A stretch of 58,595 bases of DNA from the NCBI RefSeq assembly GCF_902703175.1, contig NZ_CACRYJ010000034.1, forward strand, positions 1 through 58,595, read 5' to 3'. The translations under genes and the position numbers were made by a program. Each line of letters starts with the position of its first letter. The first letter of the stretch is position 1. The notes under the pieces were generated by a model, which made no database searches, had not been told where the DNA came from, and worked only from the letters and a program-made list of their open reading frames with translations. The DNA is from Occultella aeris. GTDB taxonomy: Bacteria > Actinomycetota > Actinomycetes > Actinomycetales > Beutenbergiaceae. Shown in pieces: positions 8,450 to 17,026 of this stretch.

Positions 8450-11400
8450 TGACTCGCAATGTGCGCGCTCTCTGCGCGGCAGTCGCACTCCTGGCACTGC
8501 TGGTCGGGATCCCCGCCGTGCTCTGGGTGCTTGGACGCGACTCCCTCCCCACCCGGGTGCCGAGTTGGGAGCAGGTGCTCGCCACTTTGGCACACCCGCT
8601 GACCGCTGGCTTCCTCACCGGCCTGCTCACCCTCGTCGGTGCCATCGCGTGGGCGACGTTCCTCGCGGGGGTCCTGATGGAGGTCCCGGCGGCCCTTGGC
8701 CACCGGCCCACACGGCAGATACGCGGCCTCCGCCCGCAACGGCGCCTGGCGGCCGCACTGCTCGGCGCCATCTTCCTCAGCGGCATGGCGGCCCCGGCCC
8801 TGGCGCCGGCGGCGCAAGCCAGCGCCACCGTCCACGAGCCCTCGCAGGTGATTATCTATGCGGACCTGCCGGCCGACCAGCCAAGCACACCAGATCCTGG
8901 CAGTACCGACCAGGAGGAGGAACCAGACGCGCCGAGCCCCGGCTGGCAGACCCACATGGTCGAGCCTGGAGACACCCTGTGGGACATCGCGCAGAGCCGA
9001 CTCGGCGATGGCCAGCGATGGCGCGAGATCGCCGACCTGAACTACGGCCTGCCGCAACCGGATGGGCACGCCCTGACCGACGCCCACTGGCTCAAGGTCG
9101 GCTGGCAGCTGCGCATTCCCGGCACCGAGTTCCCAGGTGCCGAGACCGTCCAGAACGCCGCGACGGAGGTGATGGTCCAGCCCGGCGACACCCTTTTCGA
9201 GATCGCGGCCGAGCACCTCGGGGACGGCAATCGCTACCCCGAAATCTTCGACGCGTCCCGCGACCTTCCTCAACCAGGCGGCGCCCACCTTGTCGACCCG
9301 GACGTCATCGACGTCGGCTGGCACCTCCTCATCCCAGCAGCGACCGAGCCAACCGCGTTGATAATCGAGAACGCTGCCGCTGCCGAGATCACGAGCGAGG
9401 GGCACACCGGCGAAGAAGTGCCTGCGACCGAGACCTACCCGCAGGAGGCCTCCACCACACAGCCGGGGTCCACCGATCCAAACGAGAACACCGCGCCCGA
9501 CCAGACAGCAGAACAGCAACACCGCGAAGCCGAGGGTGCGGTGACCAGTGCGGACAGTGATCACGAGGCCGACACCACCGAGCATGCGGACGATGCCGGC
9601 GTGGTCCAACGAACGACCGGCGGAGCAGGGGCACTGCTGGCCGCCGGCATCGTGACGGCCATCGTGTACCGGCGCCACCGCACACACCGCACCCGCCCCA
9701 CCGGCACCCGAGTAGCCATGCCCGAGCCGGGCAGCCCCGAGGAGGCAGTCGAGAAGGACTTGCGCACGGTGGCAGGCCCCGACGGACGAGCGACGGTGAA
9801 CCTGGCCCTTCGGGACCTGGCCATGCTGTGCCAGGAGCAGGGACTACCGCGCCCCCAGATCCGCGCCGCTCGATTCGCCGGCGACGGCAGCGAGCTCCAG
9901 CTCTACCTCGAAACAGCGACCGACCTACCGTCACCATGGCGCTCATCGGCGGACCGGCAGATCTGGCTGATCAGCGACACGGACCTAGCCGACGTCACCG
10001 CGCAATCTGAAGGCCGCGGCGTCCCGGCGCCCTGGCCGGCCCTGGTGAGCATCGGCCAGGACGAAGAGGACGCCCACCTCCTCGTCGACCTCGAGCACCT
10101 GGGGCAGCTCGACATCCGAGGCGAAGCAGAGGCGGCCCACGCCACGCTCGCGGCCCTGGCCGTGCAACTCGCGACCTCAGAGTGGGCCGACGACATCCAG
10201 GTCACCCTCGTCGGCGTGCTCCCAGAACTGGTGGAGGCGATCGACACCAGCCGCATCCGCCACGTCCCGGACCTTGCCGCGGTTCTGGACACCCTGGAGG
10301 CCAGGGCACAGCACCTGCGAGAACACGCCCCGGACTCGGACTTTGGGCCGGCGCCGTGGTCCCCGGAGATCATCATCACCGGGACCGACATAGACCCGCA
10401 GGTGCTCGCCCGGGTGGAGACCCTCGTCGGCACGCTGCCCCGCGTGGGTATCGCCGCCATCACGCAAGAGGCCAACAGCGGGGAGTGGGCGATCGAACTC
10501 GACCCGGCCCGCCCGACCGAGGCGATGCTGCGCCCGGCGGGTCTGCGGCTGCGGCCACAGCAGATCTCCACGACCGAGTACGCCGGGATCCTGAACATCC
10601 TCGCTGGCGCCGACCGCTACACCCCAGGCCCCGCATGGACACAGGCACTCAGCCGTGCGACCGAGCCGGACTTGGCCGAGCTGCCCGCGCCCGATCCCGC
10701 CGAGCAGGTCCAACCGACCCTAGCCCCGGTCGTTGACCCTGTCCGGTTCGAAGCAGGTGCACCAGTGGTCCGGCTGCTTGGCGGGGTCGACATCACCGGG
10801 GTCGACGAAAGTGTGCTCTCTGGAACGCCAACCCACCTGAGCCAGGCGGTGGAGATGATCGCCTACATGGTGCTCAACCCCGGCGCGACGACTGCGGAAC
10901 TCACCCGCGACCTCTGGCCGGACAGGGAGGCGAAGGCATCGACCCGGCAATCGGCGGTCTCCCGCGCCAGGCGACTCCTGGGCACCAACGACGCCGGCGA
11001 ACCGTACCTGAGCCTGACCGGCACCGACCCGCTCGGCAACTCCTACAACGTCCTGCCGCAAGTGCGCAGCGACTGGGACAACTTCAACGAATTGCGCGGC
11101 GACGATCCCACGACCGTGCCGCTGGATGACCTCCGTAAGGCGCTGGCGCTCGTTCGCGGCACACCGTTCAGCCGGGTCCGCGCGGGGCAGGGCCGGGTTC
11201 GCGCCAACCGGTACCTGTGGGCCGACCGGTTCGCCTACGAGATGACCGCCAGCATTACCGACGTCGCCTGCGAAACCGCACGTCGGGCACTCCTGGAAGG
11301 CAAGCCGAAACTCGCGGCAGAGGCCGCCCGCGCCGGCCTTCGCGCCACCCGGGACGAGGAACGGACCTGGCGGTACGCGATTCGCGCCCACATCCAACTC

Positions 11401-11532
11401 GGTGACCATGTCAGCGTTGAGGAACTCGTCGAAGATCTCACGACCCAACTCACCGACCTCGAAGTCGACCCCGAGCCCGAGACCAATCAACTGCTCGACG
11501 AACTAGACCGCTCACGCCGGGTAGCCGGCTGA
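8446..11532 (+). CDS. LysM - winged-helix - BTAD membrane-linked regulator-like protein of tad loci
   Basis: A 1028-residue multidomain protein. Two or three N-terminal hydrophobic segments (residues about 5-25, 48-75 and 100-118) precede two LysM-like repeats: VEPGDTLWDIAQSRLGDGQ at about residue 170 and VQPGDTLFEIAAEHLGDGN at about 242. A low-complexity acidic linker and another membrane helix (GGAGALLAAGIVTAIVYRR, about 391-410) follow. The cytosolic part ends in a winged-helix OmpR-type segment (about 775-862) and a BTAD/TPR-like domain (about 880-1028). This architecture joins a peptidoglycan-binding outside to a SARP-like inside. Proteins of this kind sit in many actinobacterial tad loci. 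AGGAGG precedes the ATG at 8446. Confidence 0.85.
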   Translation: MMTRNVRALCAAVALLALLVGIPAVLWVLGRDSLPTRVPSWEQVLATLAHPLTAGFLTGLLTLVGAIAWATFLAGVLMEVPAALGHRPTRQIRGLRPQRRLAAALLGAIFLSGMAAPALAPAAQASATVHEPSQVIIYADLPADQPSTPDPGSTDQEEEPDAPSPGWQTHMVEPGDTLWDIAQSRLGDGQRWREIADLNYGLPQPDGHALTDAHWLKVGWQLRIPGTEFPGAETVQNAATEVMVQPGDTLFEIAAEHLGDGNRYPEIFDASRDLPQPGGAHLVDPDVIDVGWHLLIPAATEPTALIIENAAAAEITSEGHTGEEVPATETYPQEASTTQPGSTDPNENTAPDQTAEQQHREAEGAVTSADSDHEADTTEHADDAGVVQRTTGGAGALLAAGIVTAIVYRRHRTHRTRPTGTRVAMPEPGSPEEAVEKDLRTVAGPDGRATVNLALRDLAMLCQEQGLPRPQIRAARFAGDGSELQLYLETATDLPSPWRSSADRQIWLISDTDLADVTAQSEGRGVPAPWPALVSIGQDEEDAHLLVDLEHLGQLDIRGEAEAAHATLAALAVQLATSEWADDIQVTLVGVLPELVEAIDTSRIRHVPDLAAVLDTLEARAQHLREHAPDSDFGPAPWSPEIIITGTDIDPQVLARVETLVGTLPRVGIAAITQEANSGEWAIELDPARPTEAMLRPAGLRLRPQQISTTEYAGILNILAGADRYTPGPAWTQALSRATEPDLAELPAPDPAEQVQPTLAPVVDPVRFEAGAPVVRLLGGVDITGVDESVLSGTPTHLSQAVEMIAYMVLNPGATTAELTRDLWPDREAKASTRQSAVSRARRLLGTNDAGEPYLSLTGTDPLGNSYNVLPQVRSDWDNFNELRGDDPTTVPLDDLRKALALVRGTPFSRVRAGQGRVRANRYLWADRFAYEMTASITDVACETARRALLEGKPKLAAEAARAGLRATRDEERTWRYAIRAHIQLGDHVSVEELVEDLTTQLTDLEVDPEPETNQLLDELDRSRRVAG

Positions 11533-11551
11533 CCGGGAGGGGAAACCAGGG

Positions 11552-12178
11552 ATGCGCACACGACGAGACACGAAGGCTGTCATCGCGGCCGTGACGGTCG
11601 CGGTAACGGCAACGATGGGCCTCGGGGCGTGTGACCCAGCCGACGTCAACCCCACGCCCACACCCACCACCGGAACCACCCAGACGACCACACCGCCCAC
11701 GGAACCGTCGACCGAACCGCCGCTTAGCTACGAGGACCAGCAGATCGCGGCGGCGGAAGCCTTCGTCATCGACTACTACGTCGTGGCGGCCGACGTCGCT
11801 CACAACGGGTTCGAGGGCTGGCAGGAACGCATTTTCCCCTTCTACGCCGGCAACCTTGAGTTGTGGGATGTGCGTTCAACGGGGTATCAGGAAGACGAAG
11901 CCGCCGGCATCCACACCGAGGGTGCAACCGAAGTGGTCTCGATCACGGCCACCGACTGGGCCGCGGATCCCACGGAGAGCGGCTTCGACACGGTGACCTT
12001 CACCATGTGCCTGGACTCCCGCAGCGTGGTCACCTTCAACGAGGACGGCAGCCCTCGTACGGACCGAACCCCCGTCGATCACCCCTACCCGGCTACCGCT
12101 TTGGTGATGGGCCAGCCGGAGACCGATCTGGGATGGTCGTTCATGGAGCTTGAGGCAGACGGGCCAGCGGAATGCTGA
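11552..12178 (+). CDS. Secreted lipoprotein of the tad locus
   Basis: A 208-residue precursor with a basic n-region, a hydrophobic core and the lipobox LGAC (Cys27), so it is probably processed by signal peptidase II. A Thr/Pro-rich spacer (about residues 30-55) separates the lipid anchor from a compact domain of about 145 residues with two cysteines (TFTMCLDSRS and the C-terminal GPAEC). I do not recognise a catalytic family; the fold pattern resembles small NTF2-like extracellular domains (EDQQIAAAEAFVIDYYVVAA). It starts 19 bases after the BTAD gene and its end overlaps the next gene by 7 bases. Confidence 0.75.
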   Translation: MRTRRDTKAVIAAVTVAVTATMGLGACDPADVNPTPTPTTGTTQTTTPPTEPSTEPPLSYEDQQIAAAEAFVIDYYVVAADVAHNGFEGWQERIFPFYAGNLELWDVRSTGYQEDEAAGIHTEGATEVVSITATDWAADPTESGFDTVTFTMCLDSRSVVTFNEDGSPRTDRTPVDHPYPATALVMGQPETDLGWSFMELEADGPAEC

Positions 12179-13170
12179 CATTGCGACGTGCCGACTTGAC
12201 TCCGGTCGTGTTACTGCTGACCGCTGTGGCCATGATCGTGCCGGGTGTGCGCCCCGCCGCGGCCGACGTCGAGATCCCGCCCGGCTGCTGGCCCGTGGAG
12301 TACGTCGACGATCAAGGGAACGTCCGAGTGACCGTCCAATGCCCGTGGGAGGGCCCCGGCGACGGTGACCAGGACGAGGGCAACCCCGATGGAGAGGTTA
12401 GTCCTGGCGAGACATGGGAGTGCACGTACGGTGCCCACCTGACGATCGAGTGTGAGACGAGCGCCGGTGTATGGAACGGATCCTGCTATGTGAAGCTGGC
12501 AGATCCTCAGCCAGCACCCGAGCACCCCGCGTGGGGCGGGCGCACCGATGGGGTCATCCTGCAGTGCACCGGCTACGACGCCGTGCGGGCGGACTGCGAC
12601 GCCGACACCGGCTGCCCAAGCGGCGTGTCGTATGTCTGGGGGCAAGGCGCCCCGGGCACTGGGCCGTCACCGGAGACGCTCGCCCGCCAGGTGATCGCGC
12701 AGATGCAGTTGCAGATGGGCTCGATCGGGTCAACACCGCCGGCGGGCACAAGCCAGTCGATCGTCGGGATGCCGATCTGGCTCTGGGTGACCAACCCCGC
12801 GCCGAACACGACCGGCCCCAGCACTGCCTCGGCGAGCAACGCAGGGCTCACCGTGACGGTGACCGCGACCCTGGACCAGATCGTGTACTCCATGAGCGGC
12901 ACTGGTACGACAGTCGCTGAGGTGACCTGCGCCGGCACGTCCGCACCGGGCACGGCTTACGAGCCGAGTTACGGTGCCTCGCCCTCGCCAACCTGCGGCA
13001 TCCCTGCCGGGCAGAACCAGCACACCGGATCCCACACAATCACCGGCACCGCAGCTTGGACAGCACAGTGGACCGGCGGCGGGCAGACCGGGACCATCCC
13101 CGTCGAGGTCGACAATTCCATCCAAATGGAGGTCGGTGAGGTCCAGTCGATCAGGACCGCCGGTGGCTGA
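12172..13170 (+). CDS. Secreted protein closing the tad locus
   Basis: A 332-residue secreted protein. Residues 1-31 form a signal peptide (LTPVVLLLTAVAMIVPGVRP then AAADVE). The mature part is rich in Thr, Gly and Pro, with eight or more cysteines in the first 120 residues (PGCWPVEY, VQCPWEG, WECTYG, IECETS, GSCYVK, QCTGYD, DCDADTGC), implying disulphides. A C-terminal beta-rich half follows (TVTVTATLDQIVYSMSGTGT). It has no enzyme motif. Related secreted proteins commonly end actinobacterial tad clusters and may be adhesive or wall-associated; that role is inference. Confidence 0.72.
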   Translation: MLTLRRADLTPVVLLLTAVAMIVPGVRPAAADVEIPPGCWPVEYVDDQGNVRVTVQCPWEGPGDGDQDEGNPDGEVSPGETWECTYGAHLTIECETSAGVWNGSCYVKLADPQPAPEHPAWGGRTDGVILQCTGYDAVRADCDADTGCPSGVSYVWGQGAPGTGPSPETLARQVIAQMQLQMGSIGSTPPAGTSQSIVGMPIWLWVTNPAPNTTGPSTASASNAGLTVTVTATLDQIVYSMSGTGTTVAEVTCAGTSAPGTAYEPSYGASPSPTCGIPAGQNQHTGSHTITGTAAWTAQWTGGGQTGTIPVEVDNSIQMEVGEVQSIRTAGG

Positions 13171-13783
13171 TGACGAGGACAGCCAACTGTCCCGGGTCGA
13201 GGCGGCACTAACGGGGCAAGGCGCAATATCGACGCCTCGACGCGCTCCATCCGGACTCGGGCAAGCCAACTTCTCGCAATCGAGGGGGTAGCGCGGTCGG
13301 TGGGTTGGGGCAGATCCGGCTGCGCTACACACGGACTCATGCACAGTTCGGGTGTTCAGCCGCGCTTCAGCCCATCGCTGCTCCTCGACTACGGCGCTCA
13401 GCGGCGCCGTGAGCACCATGTCCCGCTCAACTGGGCGCATGCTGGCACCTCAGCGCGGAACTTCAGTCGTCTACTGGGTTCAACCGACGACGCCTGCACG
13501 GCGAGATCGTGACGATAGGACGGGTCATGGACTCGCCCATTGCCTGCCGGACTGTGGCGCGCCAACTCCGACGCCGACTTCTCGACGGAGATCCGTATCG
13601 TCCACCGTGGGACTTGTTGCTTGCCGAACTGATCGGCCTGGGCGTGGGTGCGCGTTCGCGCGCGCCAGCCGGGAGTACAGTAACGAGTTGGTCACGGTGG
13701 AACCAGTCGAGTACTTTTTCGAAGCGAACTCGCGGCTGCGGCGCGAGACGTAGCCCTCCGAAACGCGGACAAGGAGACGGCAC
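13171..13783 (+). other. Non-coding junction at the left edge of the accessory region
   Basis: 613 bases without a convincing intact gene. Open frames on both strands here are Ser/Arg/Pro-rich and look like chance frames. The only protein-like sequence is split over two frames at 13527-13753 and is listed separately. No insertion-sequence ends, tRNA or clear repeat was seen. Confidence 0.5.
13527..13753 (+). pseudogene. Possible frameshifted small gene upstream of the HipA-like kinase
   Basis: From the ATG at 13527 the frame reads plausibly for about 45 codons (RQLRRRLLDGDPYRPPWDLL, LAELIGLGVGARSRA). The neighbouring +2 frame then continues protein-like to a TAG at 13753 (SREYSNELVTVEPVEYFFEA). 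The junction lies in the CG-rich run around 13650-13665. Joined, this would be about 75 residues. It could be a decayed or frameshifted small partner of the downstream kinase, or chance. No HTH is apparent, so it is not a clear HipB-type antitoxin. Confidence 0.25.
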
Positions 13784-14767
13784 GTGCCTGAACTCGGCAA
13801 GGGAGTCGCAACCGCGCCATGGTGGCGGCAGATCGATGTCTCCGACTGGCGAGAGTTGCAGATCGAGCCCGGTGGGTCGATGTCGGTGCGCTGGCTCGAG
13901 AACCCGGAGACGGGTGACGGGTGGCTGCACAAGTACACGACTGTCCCGGATACGGGGATCGAGCAGGGTGAGGACTGGGCAGAAGCGATCGCCACTCAGG
14001 TAGCTGTGATGCTCGGAGTGCCGTGCGCTCTGGTCAGTCTCTGCACGCGGCACGGGATGCGCGGATCACTCTCGCGGGATCTTCGGTTGAGGGGATACTC
14101 CTTCTGGCCGGCGAACGTCTGGCTCTACGGCCGAGCTACGGGGTATGTCCCACAGAAGGAGGGGGCTCCTGGCGTGGATCCTGGCCGACCAGGCGTCAGG
14201 CGGCCAGGACACACCCTCAAGAATTTCTGTCATGCCCTCTCCGAGACGGCAGTTCCACCGGACTTCCGGGGTGAGGCGACGAACGGGTTCGACGTGCTCG
14301 CTGGATACTTCGTTCTCGATGCCTTGGTCGCCAACCGCGACCGGCACACCGAGAACTGGGCGGTCCTGGAGCCACAAGTCGGTTCCGATCCGACGATGCT
14401 TGCTCCGTCCTTCGACCACGGTGGCAGCCTCGGCTTTAATGTGAAGGACGAGGACCGGAGACGATTCCTCGACGAGTCGCGAGTCGAGTCCTGGGTTCGG
14501 AAGGGGACTGCGCATCGATTGGAGCACACGGTGGGCCAACGGCGACCCACCTTGGTGGAAGCTGCAGGCACGGCGCTGGCGTTGGCCAGTCCTGCGGCGC
14601 GCGCCTGGTGGCGTGGACAGGTTGATAACCTCGATCTCTCGTCCGTGCTCGACGTCGTCCGGGAGGGGCGTGTCGCTGCAATGTCAGACCTCGCGCGTAC
14701 CTTTGCAATAGAATCGCTCACGTTGAACCTAGAGAGGCTGCGCCATGTCCTCGGCACTGTTGACTGA
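13784..14767 (+). CDS. HipA-type Ser/Thr kinase core lacking the N-terminal domain
   Basis: A 327-residue kinase-like protein. The catalytic loop LVANRDRHTENWAVL (about residues 184-198) carries the NxDxHxxN pattern of HipA/PI3-4-kinase-like enzymes. A metal-binding DFG-equivalent follows (APSFDHGGSLG, about 207-217). The N-terminal region of full HipA is missing and the helical C-lobe is reduced. HipA kinases phosphorylate translation-related targets such as tRNA synthetases. The GTG at 13784 lies in GACGGCACGTGCC; AAGGAGACGG just upstream is a reasonable ribosome site. It overlaps the next gene by 23 bases, a strong sign of coupling. A toxin role is inferred. Confidence 0.75.
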   Translation: MPELGKGVATAPWWRQIDVSDWRELQIEPGGSMSVRWLENPETGDGWLHKYTTVPDTGIEQGEDWAEAIATQVAVMLGVPCALVSLCTRHGMRGSLSRDLRLRGYSFWPANVWLYGRATGYVPQKEGAPGVDPGRPGVRRPGHTLKNFCHALSETAVPPDFRGEATNGFDVLAGYFVLDALVANRDRHTENWAVLEPQVGSDPTMLAPSFDHGGSLGFNVKDEDRRRFLDESRVESWVRKGTAHRLEHTVGQRRPTLVEAAGTALALASPAARAWWRGQVDNLDLSSVLDVVREGRVAAMSDLARTFAIESLTLNLERLRHVLGTVD

Positions 14768-15563
14768 CCCGCGAGCCGTCGACCGTACGGCACATGAGGT
14801 CACCGACCTGCTCGTCCTGTGGCAGCACCCGACGAGTCGCGAAATTTGTCCCATCGGGCGTCTTGAGCACGTTCGCGACGAGTTCCAGTTTGCTTATACC
14901 GTTGCCGCTGGCGAGATCGAGGGATTCCGCCCGCTTCCGGGGCTTCCTGACCTCGAACGGCAGTACCGTTCCGGCGAACTCCCGCTCGTGCTTGGCCAGC
15001 GCATCCTCGTTCGTGCGCGGCCCGACTACGACGAGTATGTGCGCTCCCTCGGACTGGATCCGGAGTTCGCAACCCCGTGGGAGCAGATCGTCCGCTCTGG
15101 TGGACACCGCGAGGGTGACACGCTGCAGGTCATGGAATTGCCCAGGGTCCGAGAGGGACGCGCCCAGGCAACCTTCTTCGGGAACGCTGTCCGCTGGATC
15201 GCGCGCAACGAGCTTCGGGTCGACGGCGTCCCGCGGCGGGTTTCCGTTGAGGAGCAGGAGCGGGCGTTGCACTCGTTGACAGAAGGTGACCCGCTGAGCG
15301 TCCGGCGCGACGAGGGCAATGCGTTTGATGCTGATGCATGCCTCCTGCTGGCCGGCGAGACGCCCGTGGCGCGGGTTCCCCGTGTCCTCGCCAGTGCATT
15401 CAAAGAACTGCTGGGAGCGGGCGACGTAACCGTTCGAGTGGTCCGACTCGGCGATGCGAACGGCCCGCCTCACCTGCGGCTGACGGTGGGGCTCGATGTT
15501 CCAGCTCCGGACGGATTTGAGTTTGACCGTCAAGGCCGTTGGGAGCCACTGCGGACGGCCTGA
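14745..15563 (+). CDS. HipA N-terminal-like plus HIRAN domain protein
   Basis: A 272-residue protein. Residues about 20-105 (LLVLWQHPTSREICPIGRLE, FRPLPGLPDLERQYRS) resemble the small N-terminal domain of HipA, the part absent from the upstream kinase. Residues about 130-260 carry a HIRAN domain (NAVRWIARNEL; GDPLSVRRDEGNAFDADACL; VARVPRVLASAFKELL). HIRAN domains of HLTF/Rad5 proteins bind DNA 3' ends or damaged DNA. The fusion of a HipS-like piece to a DNA-binding domain, overlapping the kinase gene, suggests a split HipA whose activity is controlled in trans. The ATG at 14745 is within the kinase frame. Confidence 0.72.
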   Translation: MSSALLTDPRAVDRTAHEVTDLLVLWQHPTSREICPIGRLEHVRDEFQFAYTVAAGEIEGFRPLPGLPDLERQYRSGELPLVLGQRILVRARPDYDEYVRSLGLDPEFATPWEQIVRSGGHREGDTLQVMELPRVREGRAQATFFGNAVRWIARNELRVDGVPRRVSVEEQERALHSLTEGDPLSVRRDEGNAFDADACLLLAGETPVARVPRVLASAFKELLGAGDVTVRVVRLGDANGPPHLRLTVGLDVPAPDGFEFDRQGRWEPLRTA

Positions 15564-15574
15564 GATGGAACAGT

Positions 15575-16195
15575 TCAGTACTCGAGTGGATCGGGGAAGC
15601 CCTGAGTCCTGAGCGTCGCGTCGACGGGTAGGTAGCGGCAGACCTCGCGGTACAGGTCATAGCGTCCGATGGTGCGGAGTTCTCGTTCGAGCTGCTCGTG
15701 GAGCTGGAGTAGGTGCGTGACGTCGTCGGCGGCGTACTGGACTTGCTCGGCGCTCAGTTCGGCGGAACCCCAGTCGCTGATTCGAACGGCACCCTTGTTG
15801 ATCTTGACGCCCAACTCCCGTTGTAACAGCGACTGCAGACTGTACGCGCTGGGTGAACGCGTCGGATCGAGCAACTTGGACGCCGCCTTCGTGCACGCCA
15901 CGGGGTCCACCCTCGCGGGCAATTGCGCCATGAGGAAGCGTAGGTCGAACGGTGCGAAGTGGAACACTTTCGTTACGTGCTCGTTCTCAAGCAACTGGCA
16001 AAGCCTGGGTGGCGTCTCGTCCCCCAAGCGGACAAGGAGGGCGCCGGTCGGTTCAGAGTAGATCTGGACGAGGAGCAGGCGATCGGCACGCCAGTCAAGG
16101 CCGCTCGTCTCCGTATCGACGGCAATCGAGTCCTGCTGGAGCAAGACGGCGAGCGCGTCACGGTCGAGATCACCGCTGCGGACTGTCGCGCTCAC
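15575..16195 (-). CDS. RNase D-like 3'-5' exonuclease
   Basis: About 206 residues with the DEDDy nuclease motifs: Exo I IAVDTETSGLDW, Exo II HFAPFDLRFL and Exo III VQYAADDVTHLLQLH (the Y-x3-D signature). A conserved RNase D middle segment is present (KLLDPTRSPSAYSLQSLLQR, VRISDWGSAELSAEQ). It lacks the HRDC domains of full-length RNase D, so it is the short exonuclease form acting on RNA 3' ends. It is convergent with the HIRAN gene, 11 bases apart. The GTG at 16195 is preferred to a TTG three codons upstream; neither has a strong ribosome site. Confidence 0.85.
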   Translation of the reverse strand: MSATVRSGDLDRDALAVLLQQDSIAVDTETSGLDWRADRLLLVQIYSEPTGALLVRLGDETPPRLCQLLENEHVTKVFHFAPFDLRFLMAQLPARVDPVACTKAASKLLDPTRSPSAYSLQSLLQRELGVKINKGAVRISDWGSAELSAEQVQYAADDVTHLLQLHEQLERELRTIGRYDLYREVCRYLPVDATLRTQGFPDPLEY

Positions 16196-16846
16196 GGGCC
16201 ACAACCTACCGGCTCACGTTGGCGTGTGAGCGGACAGCCACCTGAACGACGCGATCGTGGCGGCGCGGCTCTCGCATCGGAAGGCATGCCTGCGGTGGGA
16301 GATCTTGTCACCCCGCTGACGCGGCCGCGCTAAGGGGCTACATCGCAGCAGGTCAGCGCACTGCGGGTGCGACTCCTACCGTCTCCACGACGTTCCCGGC
16401 CCTTGCATGAACCGTGATTCTCGTTGCTATCAGACGGGTCTGGAGATTCTGACTCGTCGGCAGGGACATCCAGCGGCTGGCTGGGTCTGACAGCAGATCC
16501 GCCACCAAGTCTCCACGGCTGGACTTCGTGAGCGAACCAGTTCCGCATCCTTGGCGGCGCCCGCGAAGTGTCCCGAGCGGATCGGCAAGGTCGCGTGGGA
16601 GTGCCCCCTTGCCCAGTTCGCGGCGCCGTCCGCTCTCACCCTCTCGCTACCGGAACCGCCGTGGAGTGCGATCGGCGCCTGGGCGTGGACCCCAAGCCGC
16701 CGCCCTCCACTGCGACGCTCGCGTGAGTTCAGCGAGGCGTCATCTGTGTCCGAAAGACCAGCGCAGTATTTGCCCGCACGGTCGACCCGTTCCGGGCACG
16801 TCGGTCCGATCCACTCCATACGATCTCTGAGGGATGGAGTGATGAC
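16196..16846 (+). other. Gene-poor spacer between exonuclease and ATPase module
   Basis: About 650 bases. The open frames on either strand are Arg/Ser/Pro-rich with no recognisable domain. One plus-strand frame (16551-16850) ends in an ATGA overlap with the next small ORF but otherwise looks like chance. No repeat, tRNA or transposase remnant is visible. The promoter of the ATPase operon probably lies in the last 200 bases. Confidence 0.5.
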
Positions 16847-17026
16847 ATGAGCGAGTTGATTCCGAACCTCAATGACCTTCGCGCGCACCTACCAGTCGAT
16901 GACACGGCAGCTGATGCGCGCGAGTTCCTCGGAGAGGTGGCGAAGGGCCAGTCCTTCACTGAGGTGACGGCCAATGTCGGGGCATTGGTCGACCGTTGGC
17001 TGGAGGTGCCCCATGGGAACAACTGA
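16847..17026 (+). CDS. Small 59-residue protein overlapping the Rad50-like ATPase gene
   Basis: The ATG at 16847 opens a 59-codon frame: start MSELIPNLNDLRAHLPVDD, middle AREFLGEVAKGQSFTEVTAN, then GALVDRWLEV and a polar end. It is acidic and predicted to be helical. GGGATGGAGTG precedes it. The stop at 17024-17026 lies 14 bases inside the ATPase gene, so the two are likely coupled. I know no family. It could be a small regulatory or middle subunit of the ATPase complex. Confidence 0.55.
   Translation: MSELIPNLNDLRAHLPVDDTAADAREFLGEVAKGQSFTEVTANVGALVDRWLEVPHGNN

Noticed and set aside
16358-16384. Sequence GGGTGCGACTCCTACCGTCTCC resembling the tRNA-Ser 3' end
   Set aside because: Only a partial match in a different context and on the wrong side of the tRNA for an att site; no second half of a tRNA is present.
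16551-16850. 100-codon plus-strand frame ending in an ATGA overlap with the small ATPase-linked ORF
   Set aside because: Its amino-acid composition is Ser/Pro/Arg-rich with no domain-like pattern; the overlap could be chance.
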